Notes: generated from the sequence alone by a model not told the origin. A DNA stretch of 26,677 nt from Prolixibacteraceae bacterium (GCA_007116765.1 SKHV01000250.1:1-26677), one strand, 5' to 3'; positions 1 through 8,087 are shown, numbered from the stretch's first letter. Made by a program: numbers and translations.

Positions 1-593
1 ATGGCTAAACCGCCATATAATGAACCAAAATATTTTAAACGCTTTTCGTACCTGAATGAGAACAAAAGACGAGTAATCCATTGCACTAAAGCTCCTACTG
101 TAAATGCAATAACTACCGACAGTAAAATACCTGAAATAATAACAAGTGCTTTGTCCGAATTTATATAGCTACCAAGCATAGAGGCCGATTCGCCCGAAAT
201 ATTCATTTTAACAAGAGAAACAGCAACTGCAGCACCCAGTAGTTCAAATACAATTGAAACCGTGGTTGAGGTCGGCATGCCTAATGCATTAAAGCTGTCA
301 AGCAAAATTACATCGGTAATCATTACTGCCAGAAATATGATCATGATATCGGAAAACACGAACATTTCAGGGTTGAAAATTCCACTTCGGGCAACCTCCA
401 TCATTCCGCTCGAGAAAGTTGAACCGGCTAGCACACCCAAACTGGCTACAGTAAATATTATCCATTTAGGAGCCGACTTTGACCCTATTGCTGAATTTAA
501 AAAGTTAACTGCATCGTTGCTAACACCAACAATTAAATCGGAAATTGCCAGGGCAAAAAGTACAACTACTAGAATTAAATATACTTCTGTCAT
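1..593 (-). CDS. PiT-family inorganic phosphate transporter, N-terminal part (cut by left edge)
   Basis: Reading down from ATG at 591-593 gives 197 open codons running off the left edge, so only the N-terminus is visible. The protein is very hydrophobic with several membrane segments. It carries two stretches typical of the PiT (PF01384) phosphate permeases: GVSNDAVNFLNSA at residues 23-35 and DSFNALGMPTSTTVSIVFE at about 99-117. Family members import phosphate across the inner membrane with a cation; Bacteroidota versions usually run to around 700 residues, so most of the gene lies outside. It is divergent from a PhoR/PhoB-type two-component pair, with 208 bp between them, which fits a phosphate-related function. 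Family assignment is strong; ion coupling and regulation are inferred. Confidence 0.9.
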   Translation of the reverse strand, partial: MTEVYLILVVVLFALAISDLIVGVSNDAVNFLNSAIGSKSAPKWIIFTVASLGVLAGSTFSSGMMEVARSGIFNPEMFVFSDIMIIFLAVMITDVILLDSFNALGMPTSTTVSIVFELLGAAVAVSLVKMNISGESASMLGSYINSDKALVIISGILLSVVIAFTVGALVQWITRLLFSFRYEKRLKYFGSLYGGLA

Positions 594-718
594 CTGTGAT
601 TATTTTCTAGTTAAAATGAAAAAACTCAAATATTTAAAGAGAATATTACTTCGAATTAATGGGCGGCTAAATTACAAGCAATTATTACGAACTACATTGC
701 CGCTTTTTTAATAAAATG

Positions 719-735
719 TTAAGTAAAAGTAAAGT
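719..735 (+). promoter_or_regulatory. Possible Pho-box-like direct repeat upstream of the sensor kinase
   Basis: TTAAGT, five bases, then TAAAGT: two similar hexamers 11 bp apart, ending seven bases before the -33 element of the promoter proposed at 742-776. PhoB/PhoP regulators bind direct repeats of 11-bp period next to the -35 region. The match is imperfect and in AT-rich DNA, so this is a weak candidate. Confidence 0.25.
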
Positions 736-741
736 TTTGGC

Positions 742-776
742 TTTGGCGATTTTAAGTCTAAATTCTGTTAATTTTG
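742..776 (+). promoter_or_regulatory. Bacteroidota-type promoter for the sensor kinase
   Basis: TTTG at 742-745 and TAATTTTG at 769-776, separated by 23 bp, match the Bacteroidota -33 TTTG / -7 TAnnTTTG consensus. The predicted transcript would start near 783, about 20 bases before the ATG at 802. Confidence 0.5.
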
Positions 777-801
777 CAGACAGAATTTTTATCAATCAAA
801 T

Positions 802-1848
802 ATGAAGAGTTTAAAACCACAAGTAGTTGCATTTCGGCTCGCATTGGCAGTGGCATCAATTGTTACAGTAATTGTATTTATTTTTCACAATTTTGTAGTT
901 GAATTATTATGGCATTACATAATGCTTTTTGGAATATTGTTTGTAATTGTGCTTATTGTTTCATCTTTTTTCTTCAGTAATGTAATTGAAAGGAGGTTAC
1001 AGCCAATTTTTAAAATCATACGAGATGTACCTGTTAAAGAAGTTCAAAAAGCACGTGAATTAAGCCGGCAGTATCCTATGAATTTCGATGTGAATGCCGA
1101 AGTAAAAAAATGGGCTACGCATAAACAGGACGAAATAAAGCGGCTAAAGGAACTTGAACGCTACCGAAAAGAATTTGTAGGGAACGTTTCGCACGAGCTT
1201 AAAACTCCTATTTTCAACATACAAGGGTATATTCTAACCCTTATCGACGGAGGCATTGACGACCCGCGTATTAACCAGCTATATCTTGAACGCACGGTGA
1301 AAAGTATCGACCGTATGATATCAATTGTAGAAGATCTCGAGTCGATTAATAAACTTGAATCGGGAGAACTTAAACTGAATAAGGAAGTATTCAATATTGT
1401 TGAAATGGTGCAGGATGTGTTTGATATTGAACACATGATTGCTCACGAAAGGAGAATAAAACTTAAATTTTCAACAAAAGCCGATAAGCCTGTAATGATT
1501 TATGCCGACAAAAAACGCATGATGGAAGTACTGAGCAACCTTGTGGTGAACGGTATAAAATACGGTAAAAAAGGAGGAACGGTTAGTGTCGGCTTTTTCG
1601 ACCTGAATGATCAGGTTATGATAGAAGTCAAAGACGACGGAATAGGAATTAGGAAAGAACACCATACCCGCATTTTTGAACGTTTTTACCGTGCCGACAA
1701 GCACCGTTCGCGCGAGCAGGGAGGCACGGGGCTTGGTCTGGCAATAGTGAAGCACATTATCGAAGCACACGACCAAACAATAAATGTGAAAAGCGAGGTT
1801 GATATAGGTACAACTTTTAATTTTACTATGCACAAAGCAAAAAATTAA
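802..1848 (+). CDS. PhoR-like sensor histidine kinase
   Basis: A 348-residue membrane histidine kinase. Two hydrophobic segments (about residues 13-35 and 39-59) have almost no periplasmic loop between them, so it probably does not sense a ligand through a large outer domain. The DHp helix carries the phospho-acceptor His131 in SHELKTP; the ATPase domain has the N box (N246, N250), DDGIGI (278-283) and the G2 box GTGLGLAIVKHIIEAH (308-323). It would phosphorylate the response regulator encoded 85 bp downstream. The short architecture without a PAS domain and the sequence around the His match the PhoR-like kinases of Bacteroidota, and a PiT phosphate transporter is divergent upstream. Kinase call is certain; phosphate sensing is inferred from context. 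Confidence 0.93.
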   Translation: MKSLKPQVVAFRLALAVASIVTVIVFIFHNFVVELLWHYIMLFGILFVIVLIVSSFFFSNVIERRLQPIFKIIRDVPVKEVQKARELSRQYPMNFDVNAEVKKWATHKQDEIKRLKELERYRKEFVGNVSHELKTPIFNIQGYILTLIDGGIDDPRINQLYLERTVKSIDRMISIVEDLESINKLESGELKLNKEVFNIVEMVQDVFDIEHMIAHERRIKLKFSTKADKPVMIYADKKRMMEVLSNLVVNGIKYGKKGGTVSVGFFDLNDQVMIEVKDDGIGIRKEHHTRIFERFYRADKHRSREQGGTGLGLAIVKHIIEAHDQTINVKSEVDIGTTFNFTMHKAKN

Positions 1849-1864
1849 TTATAAATTGCCAAAA

Positions 1865-1883
1865 GGTTAACACTATGTTAACC
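1865..1883. promoter_or_regulatory. Palindrome / 11-bp direct repeat between kinase and regulator genes
   Basis: GGTTAAC, five bases (ACTAT), GTTAACC: a perfect 7-bp inverted repeat which, because GTTAAC is itself palindromic, is also a direct repeat with an 11-bp period. It lies 17 bp after the kinase stop and 51 bp before the regulator start. It resembles Pho boxes of the TTAACA type known for Bacillus PhoP. There is no T-run after it, so a terminator is less likely than an operator. Confidence 0.4.
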
Positions 1884-1933
1884 ATTTTGTTATCTTGTAA
1901 ATCTATTTTAACTGCCACTTAAAAATATAAATC

Positions 1934-2629
1934 ATGAGTGAGGAGAAAAGAATATTACTAGTTGATGATGAGGTAGATATACTAGAATTCATTAGCTACA
2001 ATCTCGAAAAAGAAGGATACAAAGTATACACTGCTCAAAATGGTCGCGATGCGATACGTATAGCGGAGAAAAAAGATCCCGACCTGATTATTCTTGATGT
2101 AATGATGCCCGAAATGGACGGAATTGTTACTTGTGAAGAAATTAGAAGAATACCCAAACTGAAAAATACTATTATTTCTTTTCTAACTGCAAGAGGTGAA
2201 GACTATTCGCAAATAGCAGGTTTTGAAGCCGGAGCCGACGACTATATCACCAAGCCAATCCGTCCTAAAGTTTTGGTGAGCCGGGTAAAAGCACTGCTTA
2301 AGCGCACCCTACAGATTGAAGAAAATGTAGTGGTTGAAAACGATGGAATTATAACTATTGGTGGTCTTTCAATTGACCGCGAACGTTACATGATAACCTC
2401 TGAAGGAACAGACATGGTACTGCCCCGCAAAGAGTTTGAGTTACTTTCACTTCTTGCATCAAAGCCCGGAAAAGTGTTTACACGCGAAGAAATATACTCT
2501 TCGGTATGGGGTGAGCAGGTAATTGTGGGTGACCGTACAATTGATGTGCACATAAGGAAACTGCGCGAAAAGATTGGCGAAAATCACATTAAAACTCTAA
2601 AGGGAATAGGCTATAAATTCGTTGAATAG
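1934..2629 (+). CDS. PhoB-like response regulator (OmpR/PhoB family)
   Basis: A 231-residue two-domain regulator. The receiver domain (about 5-122) has the acidic pair D11-D12, the phospho-acceptor Asp55 in LIILDVMMPEMDG, the switch Thr85 and Lys107 in TKP. The C-terminal winged helix (about 135-231) has the OmpR-type pattern LPRKEFELLSLL, then RTIDVHIRKLREKIG and IKTLKGIGYKF. Phosphorylation by the upstream kinase would promote DNA binding. The receiver sequence FLTARGEDYSQIAGFEAGAD is typical of the Bacteroidota regulators annotated PhoB. The 85-bp gap from the kinase contains a palindrome that could be an autoregulatory site. Family is certain; the Pho regulon role is inferred from the PiT gene nearby. 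Confidence 0.94.
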   Translation: MSEEKRILLVDDEVDILEFISYNLEKEGYKVYTAQNGRDAIRIAEKKDPDLIILDVMMPEMDGIVTCEEIRRIPKLKNTIISFLTARGEDYSQIAGFEAGADDYITKPIRPKVLVSRVKALLKRTLQIEENVVVENDGIITIGGLSIDRERYMITSEGTDMVLPRKEFELLSLLASKPGKVFTREEIYSSVWGEQVIVGDRTIDVHIRKLREKIGENHIKTLKGIGYKFVE

Positions 2630-2676
2630 CATTTCGTCTTTTCAAAATATCCGATTAGTATGTGTAATTATCGTAC

Positions 2677-2684
2677 TAATTTTG
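2677..2684 (+). promoter_or_regulatory. -7 element upstream of the SPOR lipoprotein
   Basis: TAATTTTG matches TAnnTTTG and lies 30 bases before the preferred ATG at 2715. No good -33 TTTG is seen at the right distance, so the gene may also be read from the regulator transcript. Confidence 0.35.
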
Positions 2685-2714
2685 TATATTTAGGTGAATC
2701 AAAAAACAATTAAA

Positions 2715-3146
2715 ATGAAATTTAAGATCTTAATATCAGCTCTAATTGTATTACTTGCGTTTGCTTGCAAGCGCAAATCAACCGACGATTATGAATACTA
2801 TCAGCCTGCGCCTAAAGACACTACTAAGACCGAAGTGATAGAAACCCCTGTTATTGAGGAAGTGGTTGAAATTATTGAAGAACCCGACAGAGGAGTTGAC
2901 CTAAAAAATCACAATTATTTTATTGTTATTGCCACTTATACTGTTGAAGATTTTGCTAAGTCGCAAAAGAAAAAATTCGAATCGCAAGGTTACAATCCCG
3001 ATATCTTTATGCTCAATCAGGATGGCTGGTACAGGCTTGCTGTTGAATCGTACAAAACACACGAAGAAGCAAAACAAAGGCTAAATGTGTTGAAAGAAAA
3101 AGGAGGACTTTTCAGTAATGCACGAATAGTTTTCAAAAGAAATTAA
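2715..3146 (+). CDS. SPOR-domain lipoprotein
   Basis: ATG at 2715 is preferred to the in-frame GTG at 2694 because it starts directly on the signal peptide. The 143-residue product begins with a lipoprotein signal ending LLAFAC, with Cys18 as the lipid-attachment residue. A charged, Pro/Glu-rich linker (about 19-60) follows, then a SPOR domain (about 66-141; NYFIVIATYTVEDF, GWYRLAVESYKTHEEA). SPOR domains bind peptidoglycan stripped of stem peptides, usually at division sites. The protein is therefore probably a small envelope lipoprotein. It follows the response regulator by 85 bp on the same strand, and its last 14 bases overlap the convergent PAP2-like gene. Its specific role is unknown. 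Confidence 0.85.
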   Translation: MKFKILISALIVLLAFACKRKSTDDYEYYQPAPKDTTKTEVIETPVIEEVVEIIEEPDRGVDLKNHNYFIVIATYTVEDFAKSQKKKFESQGYNPDIFMLNQDGWYRLAVESYKTHEEAKQRLNVLKEKGGLFSNARIVFKRN

Positions 3147-3750
3147 TAGTTAAAAACATAATTGTAAAACTTACAAGTAAACCCGCGTAAACCTGCGCGG
3201 ATGTGTGTTTTTGTAAGTATATGCGTGAAGTTCCCACTATCCCGGAAACTAGTATTGCAATAATAATAAACCCTGTCAAATCGAGGCCATACTTAAAAGT
3301 TATTGCAAAAAGTAAGCCCAGTAATCCGCCCATACCTGAAGCATGTCCCGATATTTTCCATCTCATGGTTATGATAAAAAGAATAATTAATGTAATGCTG
3401 GCGGCAGTCATGTAAAGACTAAAGATTTGTGGAACAGGAAGTTTTGCAAGAAGACGAGCACCCATAAACACACTAAATGCACTAAACACATAAGGAAAAA
3501 TCCTATCGCGATGATGCTGCATATAGCTGTTGAAGTTCGAGATGGCAGAAAGCAAAAGAATAAATGCGATTGGAATGACAAAACTCGTCACAAAAATAAT
3601 TCCCAAAAGTATATTTTTCATCTGTGCCGAGTAGAGTGCTGTAGTGGGTAAGCTGAAAAAAACAATCAGAAAACCCAGAGTTGGAATTATGAACGGGTTA
3701 AAAATAAATGAGAATAACCGGGCTGTATTTTTATAAATAATATCAGTCAT
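3133..3750 (-). CDS. PAP2-like integral membrane protein
   Basis: A 205-residue protein with about six membrane segments. Motifs placed as in PAP2 acid phosphatases: a degenerate first motif HHRDRIFPY (79-87) where the family has KX6RP; SGHA (134-137); and SRIYLQKH (175-182) followed by Q186 where classical members have Asp. The same Gln occurs, as I recall, in many Bacteroidota relatives. Such proteins dephosphorylate lipid phosphates such as undecaprenyl pyrophosphate, but the altered motifs leave the activity uncertain. It starts 35 bp after the end of rpoN on the same strand, with no terminator between, so the two are probably cotranscribed. Its 3' end overlaps the convergent SPOR lipoprotein gene by 14 bp. 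Confidence 0.72.
   Translation of the reverse strand: MTDIIYKNTARLFSFIFNPFIIPTLGFLIVFFSLPTTALYSAQMKNILLGIIFVTSFVIPIAFILLLSAISNFNSYMQHHRDRIFPYVFSAFSVFMGARLLAKLPVPQIFSLYMTAASITLIILFIITMRWKISGHASGMGGLLGLLFAITFKYGLDLTGFIIIAILVSGIVGTSRIYLQKHTSAQVYAGLLVSFTIMFLTINFF
3169..3218 (+). other. Nested inverted repeat in the 3' end of the PAP2-like gene
   Basis: Outer arms ACTTACAA (3169-3176) and TTGTAAGT (3211-3218) enclose a GC-rich hairpin CCGCG / CGCGG (3183-3187, 3196-3200) followed on the + strand by GTGTGTTTTTG. It lies 23-72 bases after the SPOR lipoprotein stop and could end + strand transcription inside the convergent gene. It also encodes the third PAP2 motif, so coincidence is possible. Confidence 0.3.
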
Positions 3751-3785
3751 ATTAATTCAAAAATGTATTGTTTAAAATGAAAATC

Positions 3786-5240
3786 TTAAAGTTCTTTTCT
3801 TAATCTTGCAACTTGTATGCCAAGTTGCTCCCTGTATTTCGCCACGGTACGCCGGGCAATAGGAAAGCCCTTCTCTTTTAAAATTGCAGCAAGTTTTTCA
3901 TCGGTCACCGGCTTTCGTTTATCTTCATTATAAACTACTTCCTGCAAAATTTTCTTAATTTTTCGTGTCGAAACCTCTTCACCCGATCCGTCTTGCATGC
4001 TTTCACTGAAAAAGTATTTCAAGGGATAAATTCCAAAGTGGGTTTGAATGTATTTGCTGTTCGACACTCTTGATATGGTTGAAATATCGAGACCTGTTTC
4101 TTCCGCAATATCTTTTAAAATCATTGGTTTGAGCTTAGTCTCATCGCCTTCAATAAAAAAGTCGGTTTGATATTCGAGTATAGCATTCATAGTAAGCAAT
4201 AGCGTTTGATGTCGTTGTTTTACGGCATCGATAAACCATTTTGCACTATCGAGCTTTTGCTTCACAAAACTTACTGCTTCTTTTTGATCTTTCGATTGAT
4301 TTTTGCGATTTTCGTTATACGCTTTTAGCATATTGGCATAATGTGAACTTACCCTGAGGTCGGGCACATTTCCACGGGTTAAATAAACCTGCAGTTCTCC
4401 TTCAATAATTTCAAGAGTAAAATCGGGAATAATTACATTGTTGGCTTTATTGTAAGGATTGCTGTATGCATTACCCGGCTTCGGATTAAGCCTCATTATT
4501 TCTTCAATGGCAAAGCGTAAATCTTCTTCATCTATGTCGAGCCTAAGCATTATTTTATCGTAATGCTTCTTCGAAAATTCCTCAAAGTAATTCCCAATAA
4601 TTTTAGCTGCAGTTAATGTGTCTTCATTTTTGTTTTCCTTACGCTGTAGTTGAAGTAGAAGACATTCTCTTAAATCGCGAGCCGCAATACCCGGAGGGTC
4701 AAGATCCTGTACTACTTTAAGCATTTCTTCCATTTCCGAATCGGCCACTTCAAGGTTTATACTAAAGGCCAAATCATCAACCATAGCTTCAATCTCGCGG
4801 CGCAGATAACCGTCTTCGTCGATATTGCCAATTATATACTCGGCCAGCGTGTATTCGCGTTCTTTTAAGTCAATAAGTCCAAGCTGCTGTGTTAAATATT
4901 CGTGAAAAGTAGAACCCACGCTAAAAGGAATATCTTCTTTTTTATCATCTTTCGAATAATTATTGATACGGAATTTATAAGAAGGTTCGTTATTTACATA
5001 ATCTTCAATCGAAATGTCTTTGGTGCTTTCGTCGTTTGTTTCGCTATTCGATTGCTCTTCCGATTGCTCGCCTTCACGATGATTTTGGTCAACTTCCAGT
5101 ACCGGGTTTTCTTCAAGCTCTTTTTTAATTCGTTGTTCTAACTGAATGGTTGGTAATTCCAGCAGCTTAATCATTTGAATTTGCTGCGGAGATAGTTTCT
5201 GCAACAGGCGTTGTTGTAATGTGATTTTTTGTGCTGCCAT
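3786..5240 (-). CDS. rpoN: RNA polymerase sigma-54 factor RpoN
   Basis: A 484-residue sigma-54, the usual length. Region I, rich in Gln and Leu (about 6-50; LQQRLLQKLSPQQIQMIKLL), is the part held by AAA+ activators. An acidic Glu/Asn-rich linker follows (about 50-80), then the core-binding and helix-turn-helix regions, and the C-terminal RpoN box ARRTVAKYRE (462-471) that reads the -24 element. It directs RNA polymerase to -24/-12 promoters that open only with an enhancer-binding activator; none is encoded in this window. The upstream asnS has a terminator before rpoN, so rpoN should start its own transcript in 5241-5350, where I see no clear TAnnTTTG element. The PAP2-like gene follows. Confidence 0.97.
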   Translation of the reverse strand: MAAQKITLQQRLLQKLSPQQIQMIKLLELPTIQLEQRIKKELEENPVLEVDQNHREGEQSEEQSNSETNDESTKDISIEDYVNNEPSYKFRINNYSKDDKKEDIPFSVGSTFHEYLTQQLGLIDLKEREYTLAEYIIGNIDEDGYLRREIEAMVDDLAFSINLEVADSEMEEMLKVVQDLDPPGIAARDLRECLLLQLQRKENKNEDTLTAAKIIGNYFEEFSKKHYDKIMLRLDIDEEDLRFAIEEIMRLNPKPGNAYSNPYNKANNVIIPDFTLEIIEGELQVYLTRGNVPDLRVSSHYANMLKAYNENRKNQSKDQKEAVSFVKQKLDSAKWFIDAVKQRHQTLLLTMNAILEYQTDFFIEGDETKLKPMILKDIAEETGLDISTISRVSNSKYIQTHFGIYPLKYFFSESMQDGSGEEVSTRKIKKILQEVVYNEDKRKPVTDEKLAAILKEKGFPIARRTVAKYREQLGIQVARLRKEL

Positions 5241-5350
5241 TATCGGGTTTTTATTAATGGGTTAAATTTATAAAAAATGAAGCTTATACCGATACAAAAA
5301 CAATAGAATGAAAAGAATTGGGTCTTTCTGTGTCCTATGTTTAATAAAGA

Positions 5351-5378
5351 AACCGGATTGAATCTATGCAATCCGGTT
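5351..5378 (-). terminator. Intrinsic terminator of asnS
   Basis: AACCGGATTG (5351-5360) pairs perfectly with CAATCCGGTT (5369-5378) around an 8-base loop. On the minus strand the stem is followed by TCTTTATTAAA. It lies 32 bp after the asnS stop and before rpoN. Confidence 0.75.
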
Positions 5379-5410
5379 TTATATCACGTTAGTAATTAAC
5401 AAATTATATG

Positions 5411-6847
5411 CTAAAACTCACAGTTTTTGGGCGTTCGGGGGAAAGGTATCACATCGCGTATATTTCCCATGCCTGTAACAAAAGTTATGAGGCGTTCGAA
5501 CCCTAGTCCAAAACCACTGTGAGGCACTGAGCCGTAGCGACGGGTATCGAGATACCAATCCATTTCTTTAAGAGGTATGTCCATTGCCTTCATTTTCTCA
5601 ACAAGCACATCGAGGCGTTCTTCGCGCTGCGAACCTCCAATAATTTCACCTATTTGTGGGAATAGAACGTCCATAGCCGCCACGGTTTTACTATCTTCAT
5701 TCACTTTCATGTAGAAAGCTTTTATGTTGGCAGGGTAGTCGATAAGTATCACCGGTTTCTTAAAATGTTTTTCCACTAAATAGCGTTCATGCTCGCTTTG
5801 CAAGTCAGTGCCAAAACCTTCAACCGTGTATTTGAATTTTCCTTTTTTAGCCGGTTTCGAATTTTTCAGAATGTTAATAGCTTCGGTATAGGTTAATCGC
5901 ACAAAATCGTTTACAGCTACAAATTTTAGCTTTTCTAAAAGCTCCATTGAGCGTTGATCCTGTGGCTTGTCTTTTTCTTCTTGCTGTTGGCGATCGCTAA
6001 GGAACTTCAAATCTTCAGCACAGTTATCGAGTGCATATTTGATGAGGTATTTCAGAAACTCTTCGGCCAAATCCATGTTGTCGTTCAGGTCGTAAAAAGC
6101 CATTTCGGGTTCAATCATCCAAAATTCGGCAAGGTGGCGCGATGTATTTGAATTCTCGGCACGGAAAGTAGGTCCGAAAGTATAAATTTTTGACAGTGCA
6201 AGTGCTGCTAACTCACCTTCGAGTTGTCCCGATACGGTAAGGTTGGTTTGTTTTCCGAAGAAATCTTCGCTGTAATTAATGCTTCCGTCTTCATTGCGCG
6301 GAGGGTTTGCCATGTCGAGCGTGGTTACATGGAACATTTCACCGGCACCTTCGGCATCGGAAGCGGTAATTATTGGAGTATGTATGTTGAAGAATCCTTT
6401 ATCGGTGAAAAACTTATGTACTGCAAAAATCATGGAATGGCGTACACGTGCTATGGCACTAAAGGTATTGGTACGATAACGAAGGTGGGCATTTTCCCTT
6501 AAAAACTCAAGGCTGTGACGCTTAGGTTGCAGAGGATATTTGTCGGGGTCGGCCTCGCCAATTACATCAATTTCTTTTGCTATGAGTTCAACGGCTTGCT
6601 GTCCTCCCGACTCAACCAATTCTCCTGTAACAGTTAGTGCTGCGCCTGTTGTTACTTTTCGAAGAAGTTCTTCGGAAAAAACTGCCACATCAGCTACAAT
6701 TTGAAGATTGTTTATTGTTGAACCATCATTTAAATTAATGAAGTTCACGTTTTTGCTTTCACGTTTTGTGCGAACCCAGCCGCTCACTTTTATTGTAGTG
6801 CCAATAGCATCCGATTTAAGAATTTCTTTGATTTCCTGACGTTTCAT
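5411..6847 (-). CDS. asnS: Asparaginyl-tRNA synthetase
   Basis: A 478-residue class IIb aminoacyl-tRNA synthetase that charges tRNA-Asn. The N-terminal OB-fold anticodon-binding domain spans about 15-100 (IKVSGWVRTKRESKNVNF). The catalytic core has motif 2 FRAENSNTSRHLAEFW (228-243), which is typical of AsnRS rather than AspRS, and motif 3 GFGLGFERL (445-453). Length and ending RTPKNCEF agree with bacterial AsnS. ATG at 6847 is preceded by a -7 element at 6880-6887, and a strong hairpin follows the stop, so it looks monocistronic. A dedicated AsnRS means the cell need not rely on tRNA-dependent amidation for Asn-tRNA. Confidence 0.97.
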   Translation of the reverse strand: MKRQEIKEILKSDAIGTTIKVSGWVRTKRESKNVNFINLNDGSTINNLQIVADVAVFSEELLRKVTTGAALTVTGELVESGGQQAVELIAKEIDVIGEADPDKYPLQPKRHSLEFLRENAHLRYRTNTFSAIARVRHSMIFAVHKFFTDKGFFNIHTPIITASDAEGAGEMFHVTTLDMANPPRNEDGSINYSEDFFGKQTNLTVSGQLEGELAALALSKIYTFGPTFRAENSNTSRHLAEFWMIEPEMAFYDLNDNMDLAEEFLKYLIKYALDNCAEDLKFLSDRQQQEEKDKPQDQRSMELLEKLKFVAVNDFVRLTYTEAINILKNSKPAKKGKFKYTVEGFGTDLQSEHERYLVEKHFKKPVILIDYPANIKAFYMKVNEDSKTVAAMDVLFPQIGEIIGGSQREERLDVLVEKMKAMDIPLKEMDWYLDTRRYGSVPHSGFGLGFERLITFVTGMGNIRDVIPFPRTPKNCEF

Positions 6848-6879
6848 CTTATTCTGAGATTAAAAAAATTAATGAATCG

Positions 6880-6887
6880 CAAAGGTA
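6880..6887 (-). promoter_or_regulatory. -7 element of the asnS promoter
   Basis: On the minus strand this reads TACCTTTG (TAnnTTTG) 33 bases before the asnS ATG. I see no matching -33 element. Confidence 0.4.
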
Positions 6888-6924
6888 AAATTTTCTGTAT
6901 AAACATTTATAGCATGCCGCCTAT

Positions 6925-6950
6925 AAATGAATTCAATATGCAATTCATTT
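6925..6950 (-). terminator. AT-rich hairpin between the flavoprotein gene and asnS
   Basis: AAATGAATT (6925-6933) pairs perfectly with AATTCATTT (6942-6950) around 8 bases. It follows the flavoprotein stop by 36 bp and precedes the asnS promoter. The stem has only two G-C pairs and lacks a clean T-run, so it may be a weak terminator or an operator for asnS. Confidence 0.3.
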
Positions 6951-6986
6951 AATTTTAATTATTTCTTAAAAAAAATGAGCGAAATG

Positions 6987-8087
6987 TTAAAACACGTTTT
7001 GAATTCTCGATTGTGCTTCTTCTGTTTTTGCCTTGAACCCATTAATCAAATCGTCAAAAACTTCTTTAACAGTTGAAATTTTGGTTTCTCTGAAAGCATT
7101 ACTGCCTGCAAATGCGTACCCTGATTTCATGTTGCCTTTTGCGGCATTGTAGAGAGCAGTAACAATGCAATACGGGCTTTTACTTATGTCGCAGGTTTTG
7201 ATGCACTGAAAAGGACACGATTTAGGAACTTTTAATCCTTTTTTCACTTTGTCGATAAAAGCATTGCCAAATGCACGACCTGGCATACCTACCGGACTTT
7301 GAATGATTTCAATTTTTGATTCATCGGAATCAATATATTGTTGTTTAAAAACATCGGATGCGTCGCATTCTTTGGTAGTTACAAAACGGCTACCTAATTG
7401 CACGCCTTTTGCACCCATTTGCATTATTTTGTAAATGTCGTTTCCATCATAAAGACCACCGGCTGCAATTACCGGTATTTCTTTATTGTATTTTTCTTCG
7501 AATAGTTTTACTTCGCGAAGAACATCGGGAAGAATGTGCTCAAGAGAGTAATTTTCGTCGGCAAGTTGTTCTTTTTTGAAACCTAAATGTCCGCCTGCTT
7601 TTGGGCCTTCAACCACAAAAGCATCGGGCAGGTAATCGAAATTGGCTTTCCATTTTGCGCATATCAGTCTGGCCGCTTTCCCCGAAGAAACAATGGGTAC
7701 CAAACGGGTTACGCTATCGGGTTTCAAAAACGAAGGTAAATTAAGCGGTAAACCTGCTCCTGCGAAAATAATATCGGCCTTTTCGGCTATTGTGGTACGC
7801 ACCATATCTTCAAAATTGGTAAGTGCCGACATAATATTTACCCCAATCACTCCCTTTGTAGCTTCTCGTGCTTTGCGTATTTCGTTTTTTAAACCATCAA
7901 TGTTTGCCTGAAGATAATCGGTAGCTTTGTTTTTATACATTAATCCAAGGCCTGCGCATGATATTACACCTACTCCGCCCTGATTGGCTACTGCTGCTGC
8001 CAAACCCGACAGCGATATACCTACACCCATTCCGCCCTGTATAATTGGCACCGGAATGTTTATTCCTCCTATTTGTAATTCTCTCAT
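6987..8087 (-). CDS. Nitronate monooxygenase-like NAD(P)H-dependent flavin oxidoreductase
   Basis: A 366-residue FMN-binding TIM-barrel protein of the nitronate monooxygenase / FabK-like family (PF03060). Visible marks: IPVPIIQGGMGVGISL at the N-terminus; GPKAGGHLGF, where His167 matches the catalytic His of nitronate monooxygenases; phosphate-binding loops IAAGGLYDG (207-215) and GVQLGSRFV (228-236). Near the C-terminus there is a Cys set C291, C295, C299, C307 that is not part of the basic barrel. The family oxidises nitronates or reduces enoyl-type substrates; the true substrate here cannot be read. It has its own -7 element at 8115-8122 and no close partner on the same strand (253 bp to the DUF2461 gene), so it is probably monocistronic. 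Confidence 0.88.
   Translation of the reverse strand: MRELQIGGINIPVPIIQGGMGVGISLSGLAAAVANQGGVGVISCAGLGLMYKNKATDYLQANIDGLKNEIRKAREATKGVIGVNIMSALTNFEDMVRTTIAEKADIIFAGAGLPLNLPSFLKPDSVTRLVPIVSSGKAARLICAKWKANFDYLPDAFVVEGPKAGGHLGFKKEQLADENYSLEHILPDVLREVKLFEEKYNKEIPVIAAGGLYDGNDIYKIMQMGAKGVQLGSRFVTTKECDASDVFKQQYIDSDESKIEIIQSPVGMPGRAFGNAFIDKVKKGLKVPKSCPFQCIKTCDISKSPYCIVTALYNAAKGNMKSGYAFAGSNAFRETKISTVKEVFDDLINGFKAKTEEAQSRIQNVF

Noticed and set aside
662..710. GCGGC / GCCGC arms with a T-run, possible terminator
   Set aside because: Only five base pairs with a loop of more than 30 bases; not a credible hairpin, and it lies between divergent genes where no terminator is needed.
262..711. A 149-codon open frame on the + strand
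   Set aside because: It is antisense to the PiT transporter gene, which has clear family motifs; the frame's protein is low-complexity and resembles nothing.
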